64,000 nucleotides of DNA from Pseudomonadota bacterium (GCA_023416515.1 JAEZHP010000062.1:62001-126000), one strand, 5' to 3'; shown: positions 26,394 to 36,722, counted from the stretch's first letter. Notes: generated by a model not told the origin, from the sequence alone. Numbers and translations: made by a program.

Positions 26394-27983
26394 ATGACCG
26401 ATATCCGAATTCGCCGCGCCTTGCTCTCCGTGTCGGACAAAGCGGGGCTGACCGATCTCGCCGCAGTCCTGGCGCGTCACGGCGTGGAGCTGGTCTCGAC
26501 CGGCGGCACGGCCAAGGCGCTTCGCGAGGCGGGGCACGAGGTTCGCGACGTCTCGGATCTCACCGGTTTCCCGGAGATGATGGACGGCCGCGTGAAGACG
26601 CTCCACCCGATCGTCCATGGCGGCCTGCTCGGCGTTCGCGGCAATGCCGATCACGAAACGGCGATGGCGGATCACGGCATCGGCCCGATCGACCTGCTCG
26701 TCGTCAATCTCTACCCGTTCGCGCAGACCGTGGCGAAGGGCGCGGAGCGCGACGAGATCATCGAGAATATCGACATCGGCGGGCCGGCGATGATCCGCTC
26801 CGCAGCGAAGAACCATGACGCGGTCGCAGTCGTCACCGAGCCGGGCGACTATCAGGCGGTGATCGAGGAACTCGACTCCAAGAGCGGCGCCACCGGCCTA
26901 GATCTTCGCCGCGCCCTCGCTAAGCGCGCCTTCTCGCACACCGCAGCCTATGATTCGGCGATCGCCAGCTGGTTCGCCTTCGCCGACGCCGGCGAGCGCT
27001 TTCCCCAGACTCTGCCGCTCGCTCTCCGCCTCGGCTCGAAGCTTCGCTACGGCGAGAACCCGCACCAGCATGCGGCGCTTTATCTGCCCCAGGCGGTCGG
27101 CGCTCCCGGCATCGCCCAGGCGCGGCAGGTCCAGGGCAAGGAGCTGAGCTACAACAATCTGAACGATGCCGACGCCGCCCTGGAGCTGGTCAGCGAGTTC
27201 CGCGATTCCGGGCCCGCCTGCGTCATCGTCAAGCATGCCAATCCGTGCGGGGTCGCGGTCAGCGGGAGCGTGGTCCAGGCTTACGAAGCGGCCTTCGCCT
27301 GCGACACCGTCTCCGCGTTCGGCGGAATCATCGCGGTCAACCAGCCGCTCGACCGCGCATCGGCGGAAGCGATCACCCGGATCTTCACCGAGGTCGTGAT
27401 CGCACCGGATGCGGACGAGGACGCGCGTGCGGTGTTCGCAGCCAAGAAGAACCTGCGCCTGCTGCTGACCGGCACGATGCCCGACCCGGCGCGTCCGGGC
27501 CTCACGATCAAGTCGATCGCCGGCGGCGTGCTCGTCCAGTCGCGCGACAACGGCCGGCTCAACGAGGACGGCCTGCGAGTGGTGACCAAGCGCGCTCCGA
27601 CTGCCCAGGAGCAGGCGGATTGCCGGTTCGCCTGGACGGTCGCCAAGCACGTCAAGTCGAACGCCATCGTTTATGCCAAGGACGGCGTCACCACCGGCAT
27701 CGGCGCGGGCCAGATGAACCGCCTCGAGAGCGCGCGGATCGCAGCTTGGAAGGCGAAGGATGCAGCCGACAAGGCGGGCTGGGGCGAACCGCGCACGATC
27801 GGCTCGGCGGTGGCGTCGGATGCCTTCTTCCCCTTCGCCGACGGCCTGCTCGCGGCGGCCGAGGCTGGAGCGACCGCGGTGATCCAGCCGGGCGGTTCGG
27901 TGCGCGACGACGAGGTCATTGCCGCCGCCGACGAGGCTGGCCTGGCGATGGTCTTCACCGGGATGCGCCACTTCCGCCACTGA
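26394..27983 (+). CDS. purH: Bifunctional AICAR formyltransferase / IMP cyclohydrolase
   Basis: The last two steps of IMP synthesis. 529 residues: N-terminal cyclohydrolase domain (ALLSVSDKAGL, LVSTGGTAKAL, DGRVKTLHP) and C-terminal formyltransferase domain (LRYGENPHQHAALY, VIVKHANPCGVA with the catalytic Lys-His, SNAIVYAKDGVTTGIGAGQMNR, DAFFPFADGL). It ends MRHFRH, the usual C-terminus. It precedes the convergent flippase gene. Confidence 0.98.
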   Translation: MTDIRIRRALLSVSDKAGLTDLAAVLARHGVELVSTGGTAKALREAGHEVRDVSDLTGFPEMMDGRVKTLHPIVHGGLLGVRGNADHETAMADHGIGPIDLLVVNLYPFAQTVAKGAERDEIIENIDIGGPAMIRSAAKNHDAVAVVTEPGDYQAVIEELDSKSGATGLDLRRALAKRAFSHTAAYDSAIASWFAFADAGERFPQTLPLALRLGSKLRYGENPHQHAALYLPQAVGAPGIAQARQVQGKELSYNNLNDADAALELVSEFRDSGPACVIVKHANPCGVAVSGSVVQAYEAAFACDTVSAFGGIIAVNQPLDRASAEAITRIFTEVVIAPDADEDARAVFAAKKNLRLLLTGTMPDPARPGLTIKSIAGGVLVQSRDNGRLNEDGLRVVTKRAPTAQEQADCRFAWTVAKHVKSNAIVYAKDGVTTGIGAGQMNRLESARIAAWKAKDAADKAGWGEPRTIGSAVASDAFFPFADGLLAAAEAGATAVIQPGGSVRDDEVIAAADEAGLAMVFTGMRHFRH

Positions 27984-27992
27984 GGGCGAGGG

Positions 27993-29513
27993 CTAGCGCT
28001 CCAGGACCGGCAAGGTCGGTTCTTCGTCCTTTCGCATTCGGAAGAGGACCCGGTCTTCGGCGGTGAAGCCTCGGGTCCACACCATCGCCCCGAACGCGAT
28101 CAGGATCAGCGGCACGCCGATGCTGAGCTGGAACCAGTCGGGGGCCCACAGGATCGGCAGGCCGACGATCAAAGCAGCGCCTGCCGCCCAGCCGAGCGAC
28201 CAGCGCCAGCCTACGACCGAATCGCCGAGCAAATGCTTGAGCAGCCGTGCCTTGAGGATCGATGACAGGCCGAGCGACAGCGCGAGGGCGCCGGCTGCGG
28301 CCGCTGACTGGTAGATCTGGCGTTGTTCGTCCGGAAGACCGAGCGTCGCGATGCCGCTCAGGAACGAGACGGTGAGGACGATCTGGACCAGGATCATCAG
28401 CGCCGAGATCATCAGGTTTCGCTTGCGCGCGACATAAACCAGCGCCGCCTCGGACACCGCCGCGGTCGCCGCGATCACTTCGGCACCCAGGAGGAAAGCC
28501 AGCGCCAGGACGCCGCCCGCGAAGGCCGCGCCGATGAGGCTCATCAACGCCTCTCCCGGAATGCCGAGCACCATGGCGATGCCGAGCTGAGCGGCGATGA
28601 TCCAGAAGCCGACCTGGCGGACCTGCCTTGCCACCGCCTTATAGTCGTTCGCGGCCAGCCGCTCGGTGATCACCGGCGCGAGGATCGGGTCGAAGCTTGT
28701 CTTCATCCGCTGCGGAAGCGAAGCGATCTGCTGGGCGACATAATAGACGCCGACATAATAAGGCGACACGAACAGGCCCAGGATCGCGACGTCGAGACGG
28801 CGCGAGCCCCACTCGATCGCGTCGGCGCCGGCGAGCGGAATATTCTGCCGAGCAAGCTCGAGCGACTTGCCGGGGTGGGGCGTCCAGCCGTGGGGGACTC
28901 CATAGGTGCGAAGCAAGGGAATGAGCGAGGCGATCAGCCCGGCCACCACCGACAGAACATAAGCGATGATGAGACCGTCGCGTGACGAGAAGAACACCAT
29001 CACCCCGGCGGCGATGCTGATCGTCCAGGGCTCGACGATCGCCCTCGCCCTCACCGTCGCCGCGATATTGTGCTGGAAAGCGAGCGCGGCGAGCGCGACG
29101 TCGGCGCCGGCGATCCCGAAGATGACCAGCGGAAGAAGCCAGTCGGCGCCGTAAATCTCGCTGTTGGGAAACATCGCCTCGGGAAAGATCATCAGCGCCG
29201 CGCTTGCGATCGCCGAGGCGATGAACGCGGCGAGCATCGAATCCCACACGACGCAGACATGCGGCTGGTCGCTGCCTCGAAGCTGCTGCGCGAGGCCGCG
29301 CTTCAGTCCCAGTGTCGCGAGCTGGGCGGCGAACTCGATGACGATGATCGCGTAGGCGAATCGGCCGAGGATCTCCGGCCCGTAGAAATGGCCGGCGATG
29401 AACAGGAAGGGCAGCCTCGCGACCAGGCGCAGCACGAAGCCGAAGAAATTGGTTCGTCCGCCCTTGGCGAGGGCGGCGATATCATCGTCGGGTGCGCGGA
29501 CGGCCTCGCTCAA
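27993..29513 (-). CDS. Polysaccharide flippase-like membrane protein (Wzx/MVF type)
   Basis: 506 residues with about 12-14 hydrophobic segments and the layout of the MOP/Wzx lipid-linked oligosaccharide flippases: an N-terminal TNFFGFVLRLVARLPFLFIAG helix, GRFAYAIIVIEFAAQLATLGL next, and a C-terminal pair of helices. The start is taken as TTG at 29511-29513, which overlaps the polA stop (TTGA). An upstream TTG at 29528 is also in frame. No glycosyltransferase or polymerase neighbour is present, so the glycan handled is unknown. Confidence 0.82.
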   Translation of the reverse strand: MSEAVRAPDDDIAALAKGGRTNFFGFVLRLVARLPFLFIAGHFYGPEILGRFAYAIIVIEFAAQLATLGLKRGLAQQLRGSDQPHVCVVWDSMLAAFIASAIASAALMIFPEAMFPNSEIYGADWLLPLVIFGIAGADVALAALAFQHNIAATVRARAIVEPWTISIAAGVMVFFSSRDGLIIAYVLSVVAGLIASLIPLLRTYGVPHGWTPHPGKSLELARQNIPLAGADAIEWGSRRLDVAILGLFVSPYYVGVYYVAQQIASLPQRMKTSFDPILAPVITERLAANDYKAVARQVRQVGFWIIAAQLGIAMVLGIPGEALMSLIGAAFAGGVLALAFLLGAEVIAATAAVSEAALVYVARKRNLMISALMILVQIVLTVSFLSGIATLGLPDEQRQIYQSAAAAGALALSLGLSSILKARLLKHLLGDSVVGWRWSLGWAAGAALIVGLPILWAPDWFQLSIGVPLILIAFGAMVWTRGFTAEDRVLFRMRKDEEPTLPVLER

Positions 29514-32299
29514 TGCGCGGCGCCCCAATTGGCGCCGGAGCCGATCTCGATCCCGAGCGGCACGCTCAGTTTCACCGCGGGCTCGGCCGCTCCGGCCATG
29601 ACCTCGCGGATGATCGGCGTCGCTCGCTCAACATCCTCGTGGGGCATCTCGAAGACCAGTTCGTCATGGACCTGGAGAAGCATTCGAACGCGGTTCAGGC
29701 CCGCCTCCTTCAGCGCGGGGTTCATCCGAGCCATCGCTCGCTTGATGATGTCGGCGGCCGCACCCTGGATGGGGGCGTTGATCGCTGCGCGCTCGGCGCC
29801 CTGGCGCTCGTGCTGGACCTTTGACTTGAGGCCGGGGAAGTGAGTCTTGCGGCCGAACATTGTGGTGGTGAACCCGGTCTCGCGCGCCTTCGACAGAGTC
29901 TCGGCGATGTAATTTCGAACCCCGGGGAAGCGGTCGAAATAGCGGTCGATGATGTCCTGCGCTTCCTCCGCGGTTGTCGACAGGCGCTGCGCCAGGCCCC
30001 AGCGCGAAATCCCGTAGAGGATCGCGAAGTTGATCGTCTTGGCGCTGGCGCGGGTGTCGCGGTTGACCTCTCCGAACAACTCTTGGGCGGTCATGTTGTG
30101 GATGTCGGCGCCGGCCGCGAACGCCTCCTTGAGCTGCGGCACGTTGGCGACGTGCGCAGCGAGCCTGAGCTCGATCTGGCTGTAGTCCGCCGCCAGCAGG
30201 ACATGTCCTTCCTCGGCGACGAAGGCGTCGCGGATCCGCCGGCCGATCTCGGTCCGGACCGGGATGTTCATCAAATTGGGATCGGTCGAGGCGAGCCGGC
30301 CGGTCTGGGCGCCCGACAGGCTGTAGCTGGTGTGGACCCGGCCGGTCTCCGGGTTGATCTGCTGCTGGAGAGCGTCGGTATAGGTGGATTTCAGCTTGGT
30401 GAGCTGGCGCCATTCCAGGACGAGCGCGGCGATCGGCACGCCCTCGCGCGACAGCCGCTCTAGCTCGTTGACGTCGGTCGACCACGTGCCCGACTTGCCC
30501 TTGCGGCCGCCCTTGAGGCCCATCTGGTTGAACAGAACCTCGCCGAGCTGCTGCGGGCTACCGATGGTGAAGGTGCAGCCGGCCTCGCCGCAAATCCGCT
30601 CCTCAAGGCTTGCAATCTGGGTGTTGAACTCGGCTGACAGGCCGCGAAGCGCCTCGCGGTCGACCTTGACGCCCTCGCGCTCCATCTTGCCGATCACCGA
30701 CACCATCGGCCGGTCGACCTGCTGGTAGATTCGGGTCGCGCGCTCAAGCGGCAGCCGCCCCTTGAAGCGCTTCCACAGCCGCAACGCGACATCCGCGTCC
30801 TCGGCGGCATATTCCGTCGCGCGCTCGACCCCGACCTGGCTGAACGGGATCTGCTTGGTCCCGGTGCCGCAAAGCTCCTTGTAGGTGAGGCACTGGTGGT
30901 CGAGATGCTGCTTGGCCAGGTCGTCGAGCGCATGGCTGGCGAGCCCGCCGGCGTTGAGGTTGAAGCTCATCACCAGCGTGTCGTCATAGGGCGCCATGCA
31001 GATGCCGCGGCGGTCGAGGATGACCCAGTCGAACTTGAGATTGTGGCCGATCTTGAGGACCGCCGGATCTTCCAGGAGCGGCTTCAGACGGGCGAGGACC
31101 AGGTCGGCCGCCAGCTGCTTCGGCCGCTCGGCGAACATGTCGGTGCCGCCATGTTCGAGCGGGATGTAGCAGGCGACGTTGCACTCGGTCGCCAGACTGA
31201 TCCCGACGAGCCGCGCTGTGACGCAGTCGCGCCCGTCCGTCTCGGTGTCGATCGCGACGAAGCCCTGCGCCCTGGCGACGCGAATCCAGTGGTCGAGCGC
31301 TTCCTCGGTGGTGATCGCGACATATTGGCTTCGGTCGATCTTCGGCTCGGGCCGGACCTCGGCCTGGCTTGGGACGGCGCCGGGCGAGGTGCCCGATTCC
31401 GGAACCGCAGCTGCGCCGCCTCCGCCGCTTCGGCCGTTGAGGCGGGCGAGCAGGGTCTTGAAGCCGTGATGCTCGAGAAATTCGCGAAGCGGCCCGTCGG
31501 GGATGCCCTTCATGGACAAATCCTCGAGCGGCTCCGGCAACGGCGAGTCGCAGACGAGGCGAACGAGCTCGCGGCTCAGTCGAGCCATCTCGGCATGCTC
31601 GATCAAATTCTGCTTGAGCTTGGGCTTCTTGATCTCCTCGACATTGGCGAGGACCGCCTCGACCGTTCCATATTGCTGGATCAGCTGGCTCGCGGTCTTG
31701 GGGCCGATCCCGGGGACTCCCGGAACATTGTCGACGCTGTCGCCCATCAGCGCCAGCACCTCGCCGACCTGCTCGGGGCCGACCCCGAACTTCTCGATCA
31801 CCTGCTCGCGGCCGATTCGGCGGTCGTTCATGGTGTCGTACATGTCGACTTGCCCGTCCTCGACGAGCTGCATCAGGTCCTTGTCGGAGCTGACGATGGT
31901 GACCTTCCAGCCGGCCGCCTTCGCCGCGGTAACGTAGCAGGCGATGATGTCGTCCGCTTCCAGGCCCGCTTCCTCGATACAGGGGATCGAGAAGGCGCGG
32001 GTCGCGTCGCGGATCAGCGGGAATTGCGGGACCAACTCGGGCGGCGCCGGCGGGCGGTTCGCCTTATACTGGTCGTACATCTGGTTGCGGTGGGTCTCCT
32101 CCGACTTGTCGAGGATCACCGCGAGATGGGTCGGGCCGTCGGCCTTGCCGAGGTCCTCGGCAAGCTTCCACAGCATCGTCGTGTAGCCATAGACCGCGCC
32201 GACGTTGAGGCCGTGCTTGTTGGTCAGCGGCGGCAGCCGGTGGAAGGCGCGGAAGATGTAGCTCGAACCGTCGACGAGATAGAGATGCGGGGAGGCCAT
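29510..32299 (-). CDS. polA: DNA polymerase I
   Basis: 929 residues with all three activities. The N-terminal 5' nuclease (1-290) includes YLVDGSSYIFRAFH and GDSVDNVPGVPGIGPKTA. The 3'-5' exonuclease has FVAIDTETDGRD, so the metal-binding Asp/Glu pair is kept. The polymerase has LLAADYSQIELRLAAH (motif A), RASAKTINFAILYG (finger O helix) and VHDELVFE (motif C). It replaces primers and fills gaps. The convergent stop region is shared with the flippase start on the same strand. Confidence 0.98.
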   Translation of the reverse strand: MASPHLYLVDGSSYIFRAFHRLPPLTNKHGLNVGAVYGYTTMLWKLAEDLGKADGPTHLAVILDKSEETHRNQMYDQYKANRPPAPPELVPQFPLIRDATRAFSIPCIEEAGLEADDIIACYVTAAKAAGWKVTIVSSDKDLMQLVEDGQVDMYDTMNDRRIGREQVIEKFGVGPEQVGEVLALMGDSVDNVPGVPGIGPKTASQLIQQYGTVEAVLANVEEIKKPKLKQNLIEHAEMARLSRELVRLVCDSPLPEPLEDLSMKGIPDGPLREFLEHHGFKTLLARLNGRSGGGGAAAVPESGTSPGAVPSQAEVRPEPKIDRSQYVAITTEEALDHWIRVARAQGFVAIDTETDGRDCVTARLVGISLATECNVACYIPLEHGGTDMFAERPKQLAADLVLARLKPLLEDPAVLKIGHNLKFDWVILDRRGICMAPYDDTLVMSFNLNAGGLASHALDDLAKQHLDHQCLTYKELCGTGTKQIPFSQVGVERATEYAAEDADVALRLWKRFKGRLPLERATRIYQQVDRPMVSVIGKMEREGVKVDREALRGLSAEFNTQIASLEERICGEAGCTFTIGSPQQLGEVLFNQMGLKGGRKGKSGTWSTDVNELERLSREGVPIAALVLEWRQLTKLKSTYTDALQQQINPETGRVHTSYSLSGAQTGRLASTDPNLMNIPVRTEIGRRIRDAFVAEEGHVLLAADYSQIELRLAAHVANVPQLKEAFAAGADIHNMTAQELFGEVNRDTRASAKTINFAILYGISRWGLAQRLSTTAEEAQDIIDRYFDRFPGVRNYIAETLSKARETGFTTTMFGRKTHFPGLKSKVQHERQGAERAAINAPIQGAAADIIKRAMARMNPALKEAGLNRVRMLLQVHDELVFEMPHEDVERATPIIREVMAGAAEPAVKLSVPLGIEIGSGANWGAAH

Positions 32300-32429
32300 G
32301 ATGGGGTCACGTCTAGCGGAGGGGGAAAGCGGTGCAAACCTTTCCAGCCCGCGGTCCTGCGACGGGGCGCGGAACAGGAGCGAGTCCGGGCCATTAAGCC
32401 ATCGAGACAGGCCGCAACAGGGAGCCCCA

Positions 32430-32795
32430 ATGGATCATCAGTTCAAAGTCCTCCTCGTCGAGGACGATCCGATCGTACTCGACGCGGCTGTCGAGACCCT
32501 GGCGGAGGGCGGCTGCGACGTGCGCTCCGCAAGCAGTTACAACGAAGCGATCGGTGCACTGGACGATAATCCGGACCTGAGCGTGCTCGTCACCGACATC
32601 GTTCTCGATGGGCCGCAGTCCGGCCTCGATCTCGTCCAGGAAGCGCATGCGCGCCGTCCCGATCTCGGCATCATCATCCTCTCAGGCGAAGTGCGTCCCG
32701 AATCCGGCAGGTTGCCGGGCAAGGCGCTGTTCTGCACCAAGCCGTGCGCGCCGGGCGCGCTCCTGACGCTGGTCAACCAGTGCAGGGAGTGGTGA
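32430..32795 (+). CDS. Single-domain response regulator
   Basis: 121 residues, a receiver domain only: acidic pair in VLLVEDDPIVLDAA, phospho-acceptor Asp in VLVTDIVLDGPQSG, a Ser in the switch position (IIILSGE) and the Lys in CTKPCAPGALL. There is no output domain, so it would act by protein-protein contact or as a phosphate sink. The ATG at 32430 has GGAG eight bases upstream; the longer frame into polA is not credible. No kinase is adjacent. Confidence 0.85.
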   Translation: MDHQFKVLLVEDDPIVLDAAVETLAEGGCDVRSASSYNEAIGALDDNPDLSVLVTDIVLDGPQSGLDLVQEAHARRPDLGIIILSGEVRPESGRLPGKALFCTKPCAPGALLTLVNQCREW

Positions 32796-32854
32796 GCCAC
32801 CCGCGCGGCGCATCGTAATCCCTCGTTCAAACTGGGCAGGCTAGCAGCCGGTCG

Positions 32855-33703
32855 GTGAACCGCCGCGCCTTCCTCGTCCAATCCGCCGCTTTCGCGCTCG
32901 CGAGCAGCGCGCCGACCTTTGCGTTCGCGCAGTCGCCGCGCCGCGCCGCCTTCCAACCGACGCGCTTCTCGGTCCAGGTCGTCGGCAGCGGGCCGGACGC
33001 GTTGCTCATTCCCGGACTCACCTCCGGACGGGACGTTTGGCGCCGGGCAGTCGCCGCGGTGCCGGGCTATCGGTATCACCTGCTTCAGGTCTCCGGCTTC
33101 GCGGGCGATCCGGCGCGCGGCAACGGTGAGGGACCGGTGGTCGCACCGCTGGTCGAGGAGATCGCCAGCTATATCGAGAGCCGCGGGATCGCGCGGCCCG
33201 CGGTGATCGGCCATTCGATGGGCGGCACGGTCGGAATGATGCTCGCCGCCCGCCACCCGGAGCTGGTGGGCAAGCTGATGGTCGTCGACATGATGCCGCA
33301 GCCGACCAGCCTCTATGGCGGACCGGCCGCGTCTCAGCTCGCCCAGGGTTTGCAATCGATGATGGGCAGCCGCGAAGGGCGCCAGCTTCTCTCCGGAATC
33401 GTCGCCGCCTTCACGCCGCCGGCCGCCGTCGAGGCCCGCAGCGACCCTGATGTGGTGACTCGGGCGATGCACGATCTCGGCACAATCAATCTGACCGCTG
33501 ATCTGGCGCGGATCCGCGCCCCGTTGACGGTGCTCTATGCGGCGCCGAACGCACAGACACGCGCCTCGACGGAGCGAAGCTTCGCCGCCGCCTACGCCAA
33601 TGCGCGCGGCGCCCGGCTCGTCCGGATCGACGACAGCGGCCATATGATCATGGCCGATCAGCCCGATCGCTTCGCCCGCGAGATGCGCGACTTCCTCCGC
33701 TAG
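32855..33703 (+). CDS. Exported alpha/beta hydrolase
   Basis: 282 residues, GTG start. The N-terminus MNRRAFLVQSAAFALASSAPT reads like a twin-arginine-type signal (RRxFL) ending near FAFAQ. The fold follows: LLIPGLTSGRDVW (oxyanion loop), nucleophile elbow GHSMGG with Ser121, and a C-terminal DDSGHMIMADQPDRF containing the catalytic His. The substrate is unknown. It runs in the same direction as the response regulator before it and nhaA after it, with short gaps. Confidence 0.85.
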   Translation: MNRRAFLVQSAAFALASSAPTFAFAQSPRRAAFQPTRFSVQVVGSGPDALLIPGLTSGRDVWRRAVAAVPGYRYHLLQVSGFAGDPARGNGEGPVVAPLVEEIASYIESRGIARPAVIGHSMGGTVGMMLAARHPELVGKLMVVDMMPQPTSLYGGPAASQLAQGLQSMMGSREGRQLLSGIVAAFTPPAAVEARSDPDVVTRAMHDLGTINLTADLARIRAPLTVLYAAPNAQTRASTERSFAAAYANARGARLVRIDDSGHMIMADQPDRFAREMRDFLR

Positions 33704-33735
33704 CTTGGGGCCGATTCCGCTTCCGTGAAGATTGG

Positions 33736-35034
33736 ATGCTGGATATCGCCGCGCTCATGCCCGGCGATCCCAGCAGTGACAGGTCTGACCCGGTTCTGGA
33801 GGGGCTGAGGCCGCTGGTCGAACCCCCTGTCCCGGCGAAGACTGGGCGCCCCTTGTCGGCGCTTCGATCGCTGTTGCGCAGCGAGGCCGGGGGCGGCCTC
33901 ATCCTGATGGTCGCCGCCGCGCTCGCATTGGTCGTCGCCAACAGTCCGCTGGCGGACGCCTATTTTGACGTGCTGACGACATATCTGGGTCCGTTGAACC
34001 TGCTCCACTGGATCAACGACCTGCTGATGGCGGTCTTCTTCCTCCTGGTCGGGCTCGAGATCAAACGCGAGTTCCTCGACGGTCAGCTGGCGACTGCACG
34101 GCGGCGGGTCCTCCCCGGCGTTGCAGCGCTCGGCGGCATGGCCGTTCCCGCCATCATCTTCGTCGCGATCAACTGGAACAGCGGCGCGCTCAGAGGCTGG
34201 GCAGTGCCGGTCGCGACTGACATCGCTTTCGCGCTCGGGGTTCTGGCGCTGATCGGGCGACGCGTGCCCGTGTCGCTGAGGATTTTCCTGACCGCGCTCG
34301 CGATCATCGACGATCTGCTCGCGGTGGCGATCATCGCTCTCTTCTATACCGATCAGCTCTCGCTACTCTGGCTCGGCGCCGCCGCGGCGACGATCGCGCT
34401 TCTGGTCGCACTGAACCGGCGCAAGGTGCACGGCCTCGCTCCCTATCTCCTGCTCGGCGCCGCGCTGTGGGTGTTCACCTTCCTGTCGGGAGTTCATGCG
34501 ACTCTTGCTGGGGTCGCGCTGGCGCTCACCATTCCGCTTACCCGCTCGCCCGGCAGTCCCGACCACGGCGAGTCGCCGCTTCACCGCCTGGAACATGGAA
34601 TCCAGCCCTGGGTCGCTTATGCCGTCATCCCGATCTTCGGCTTCGCCAATGCCGGCGTGTCGCTGGCGGGCCTGGGATTCGACGCTCTCCTCGCGCCGGT
34701 CGCTCTCGGGGTCGCAGCGGGGCTCTTCTTCGGCAAGCAGATCGGGGTCTTCCTGGTGACCTGGGGCGCGATCCGCCTCGGCTGGGGCGACATGCCCGAG
34801 GACGCGACCACCCGTCAGCTCTACGGCGTCTCCCTGCTGTGCGGCATCGGCTTCACGATGAGCCTCTTCATCGGCCTCCTCGCCTTCGACGACCCGGCCC
34901 TCCAGGCGCAGGTCAAGATCGGAGTCCTCGCCGGGTCGATCCTGTCGGCGCTGGTTGGCTCGATCGTGCTCGCCACCTCCAGTCGGGAAAAGGTGCCGAC
35001 GGAAAGTCCGCGCGGACTGTTCAGGACGGAGTGA
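33736..35034 (+). CDS. nhaA: Na+/H+ antiporter NhaA
   Basis: A 432-residue inner-membrane exchanger exporting sodium for protons. The ion-binding aspartates are present in VATDIAFALGVL (E. coli Asp133 equivalent) and LAIIDDLLAVAIIALFYT (Asp163/164). The usual 11-12 helices, the entrance motif FFLLVGLEIKREFLDGQL and the late LCGIGFTMSLFIG helix are all visible. A cytosolic N-terminal extension of about 40 residues precedes helix 1; a later start near MPGDPSS is possible. Its end overlaps convergent nadB by 14 bases. Confidence 0.96.
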   Translation: MLDIAALMPGDPSSDRSDPVLEGLRPLVEPPVPAKTGRPLSALRSLLRSEAGGGLILMVAAALALVVANSPLADAYFDVLTTYLGPLNLLHWINDLLMAVFFLLVGLEIKREFLDGQLATARRRVLPGVAALGGMAVPAIIFVAINWNSGALRGWAVPVATDIAFALGVLALIGRRVPVSLRIFLTALAIIDDLLAVAIIALFYTDQLSLLWLGAAAATIALLVALNRRKVHGLAPYLLLGAALWVFTFLSGVHATLAGVALALTIPLTRSPGSPDHGESPLHRLEHGIQPWVAYAVIPIFGFANAGVSLAGLGFDALLAPVALGVAAGLFFGKQIGVFLVTWGAIRLGWGDMPEDATTRQLYGVSLLCGIGFTMSLFIGLLAFDDPALQAQVKIGVLAGSILSALVGSIVLATSSREKVPTESPRGLFRTE

Positions 35035-36625
35035 GGATCGTGTCGAGCGCTTCGAGCGAGCGGTCGGGATAGTCTGCATTGTAGTGGAGACCGCGGCTTT
35101 CCTTCCGCTCGAGCGCGGAGCGGACGATCAGCTCGGCCGCCTGGAGAAGGTTGCGGAGTTCGACGAGGTCGGGCGTGACCCGGAAATGGCCGTAATAATC
35201 CGCCACTTCCTCCTTGAGCATGTTGATCCGGGTCTGGGCGCGCTCGAGCCGCTTGGTGGTTCGCACGATCCCGACATAATTCCACATGAAGCGGCGGATC
35301 TCGGTCCAGTTCTGCTTGATCACCACCTCCTCGTCGGAATCGGCGACCCGGCTCTCGTCCCATGGACGGATCGGCGGCGATGACGGAAGCTCGTCCCAGC
35401 AGTGCGCGATGTGGCGAGCCACCGCTTCGCCATAGACGAAGCATTCGAGAAGTGAGTTCGACGCGAGGCGGTTGGCGCCGTGAAGGCCCGATTGGCTGAC
35501 CTCGCCCGCCGCGTAGAGGCCGGGAAGGTCGGTTCGGCCGTCGCGGTCAACGATCACGCCGCCGCAGGTGTAATGCTGGGCCGGCACCACCGGGATCGGC
35601 TGCTTGGTCATGTCGATGCCGAGGTCGAGTAGCCGAGCGTAGATGGTCGGGAAGTGAGCGACGACGAAAGCGGGGTCGCGGTGGCTGATGTCGAGATGGA
35701 CATAGTCGAGCCCAAGCCGCTTGATCTCATGGTCGATTGCGCGGGCGACGATGTCGCGCGGGGCAAGCTCCGCGCGGTCGTCGAAATCGGGCATGAAACG
35801 GTGGCCGCTTTCGGGGAGCTTGAGCTGCCCGCCCTCGCCCCGGACCGCCTCGGTGATCAGGAAGTTCTTGACGTCATGGTTGTACAGGCAGGTCGGGTGG
35901 AACTGCATGAACTCCATGTTCGAAACCCGCGCGCCGGCCCTCCACGCCATGGCGATGCCGTCGCCGGTCGCGCCCTTGGGAGCGGTCGAGAAGAGGTAAG
36001 TCCGGCCGGCGCCGCCGGTGGCGAGCACCGTCGCACGGGCGGTGAACAGCTCCACCCGCCCCGTTCGCCGATTGATTGCGTAGCAGCCCCAGACATGGCC
36101 GGCGCCGGAGTAGCGCTGCTCGTGGCGGCTGGTGGCCAGGTCGATTGCGACCATGTCCGGAACCATCCGGATGTTGGGATGGGCAAGCGCAGCCTTCAGC
36201 AACGCGTCCTGCACCGCCCAGCCGGTGGCGTCGTCGACATGGGCGATCCGGCGATGGCTATGGCCGCCCTCGCGGGTCAGGTGCCAGCGGCCATTGCCCT
36301 CCTCGCCCTGCGGCGTCGTGAACGGCACGCCAAGCTGCGCGAGCCGCTCGATCGCGGCGGGCGCGTTCTCGACGACGAACTCGACGGTGGCACGGTCGTT
36401 GAGGCCCGCGCCGGCGATCATCGTGTCCTCGATATGGCTCTCGAAGGTGTCGCCTTCCTCGAGCACGGCGGCGATGCCGCCCTGCGCGTGGGCGGTCGAG
36501 CCCTCGTTGAACCCGCCCTTGGCGAGAACGGTGACCTGGAAGCGATCGGCCAGATTCAGTGCCGCCGTCAGCCCGGCGGCGCCGGAACCGATGACAAGCA
36601 CGTCGCTCTTCCGCTCTTCCGCCAA
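35021..36625 (-). CDS. nadB: L-aspartate oxidase
   Basis: The first step of NAD synthesis, oxidising aspartate to iminoaspartate. 534 residues with FAD loop VLVIGSGAAGLTAALNLAD, the HAQGGIAAVLEEGDTFESH segment, TGGAGRTYLFSTAP, MEFMQFHPTCLY, and the YTCGGVIVDRDGRTDLPGLYAAGEVSQSGLHGANRLASNSLLE block. There is no ATG at the N-terminus: two TTG codons lie at 36629-36631 and 36623-36625, and the second is chosen for its GGAG at a good distance. nadA and nadC are not in the window. Confidence 0.95.
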   Translation of the reverse strand: MAEERKSDVLVIGSGAAGLTAALNLADRFQVTVLAKGGFNEGSTAHAQGGIAAVLEEGDTFESHIEDTMIAGAGLNDRATVEFVVENAPAAIERLAQLGVPFTTPQGEEGNGRWHLTREGGHSHRRIAHVDDATGWAVQDALLKAALAHPNIRMVPDMVAIDLATSRHEQRYSGAGHVWGCYAINRRTGRVELFTARATVLATGGAGRTYLFSTAPKGATGDGIAMAWRAGARVSNMEFMQFHPTCLYNHDVKNFLITEAVRGEGGQLKLPESGHRFMPDFDDRAELAPRDIVARAIDHEIKRLGLDYVHLDISHRDPAFVVAHFPTIYARLLDLGIDMTKQPIPVVPAQHYTCGGVIVDRDGRTDLPGLYAAGEVSQSGLHGANRLASNSLLECFVYGEAVARHIAHCWDELPSSPPIRPWDESRVADSDEEVVIKQNWTEIRRFMWNYVGIVRTTKRLERAQTRINMLKEEVADYYGHFRVTPDLVELRNLLQAAELIVRSALERKESRGLHYNADYPDRSLEALDTILTPS

Positions 36626-36722
36626 TTCCAACTCCGCTCAGGCTGCGCTTCTCGGAGCCCTGCCCTGTCTTGGCTCTGCTAGAGGGAAGGGCAGCTGTTC
36701 GACAAGCTCGGTGCGGGTGAAT

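Noticed and set aside
30896..32569. Long open frame opposite polA
   Set aside because: Mirror of polA; runs past the real response-regulator start without any recognisable fold.
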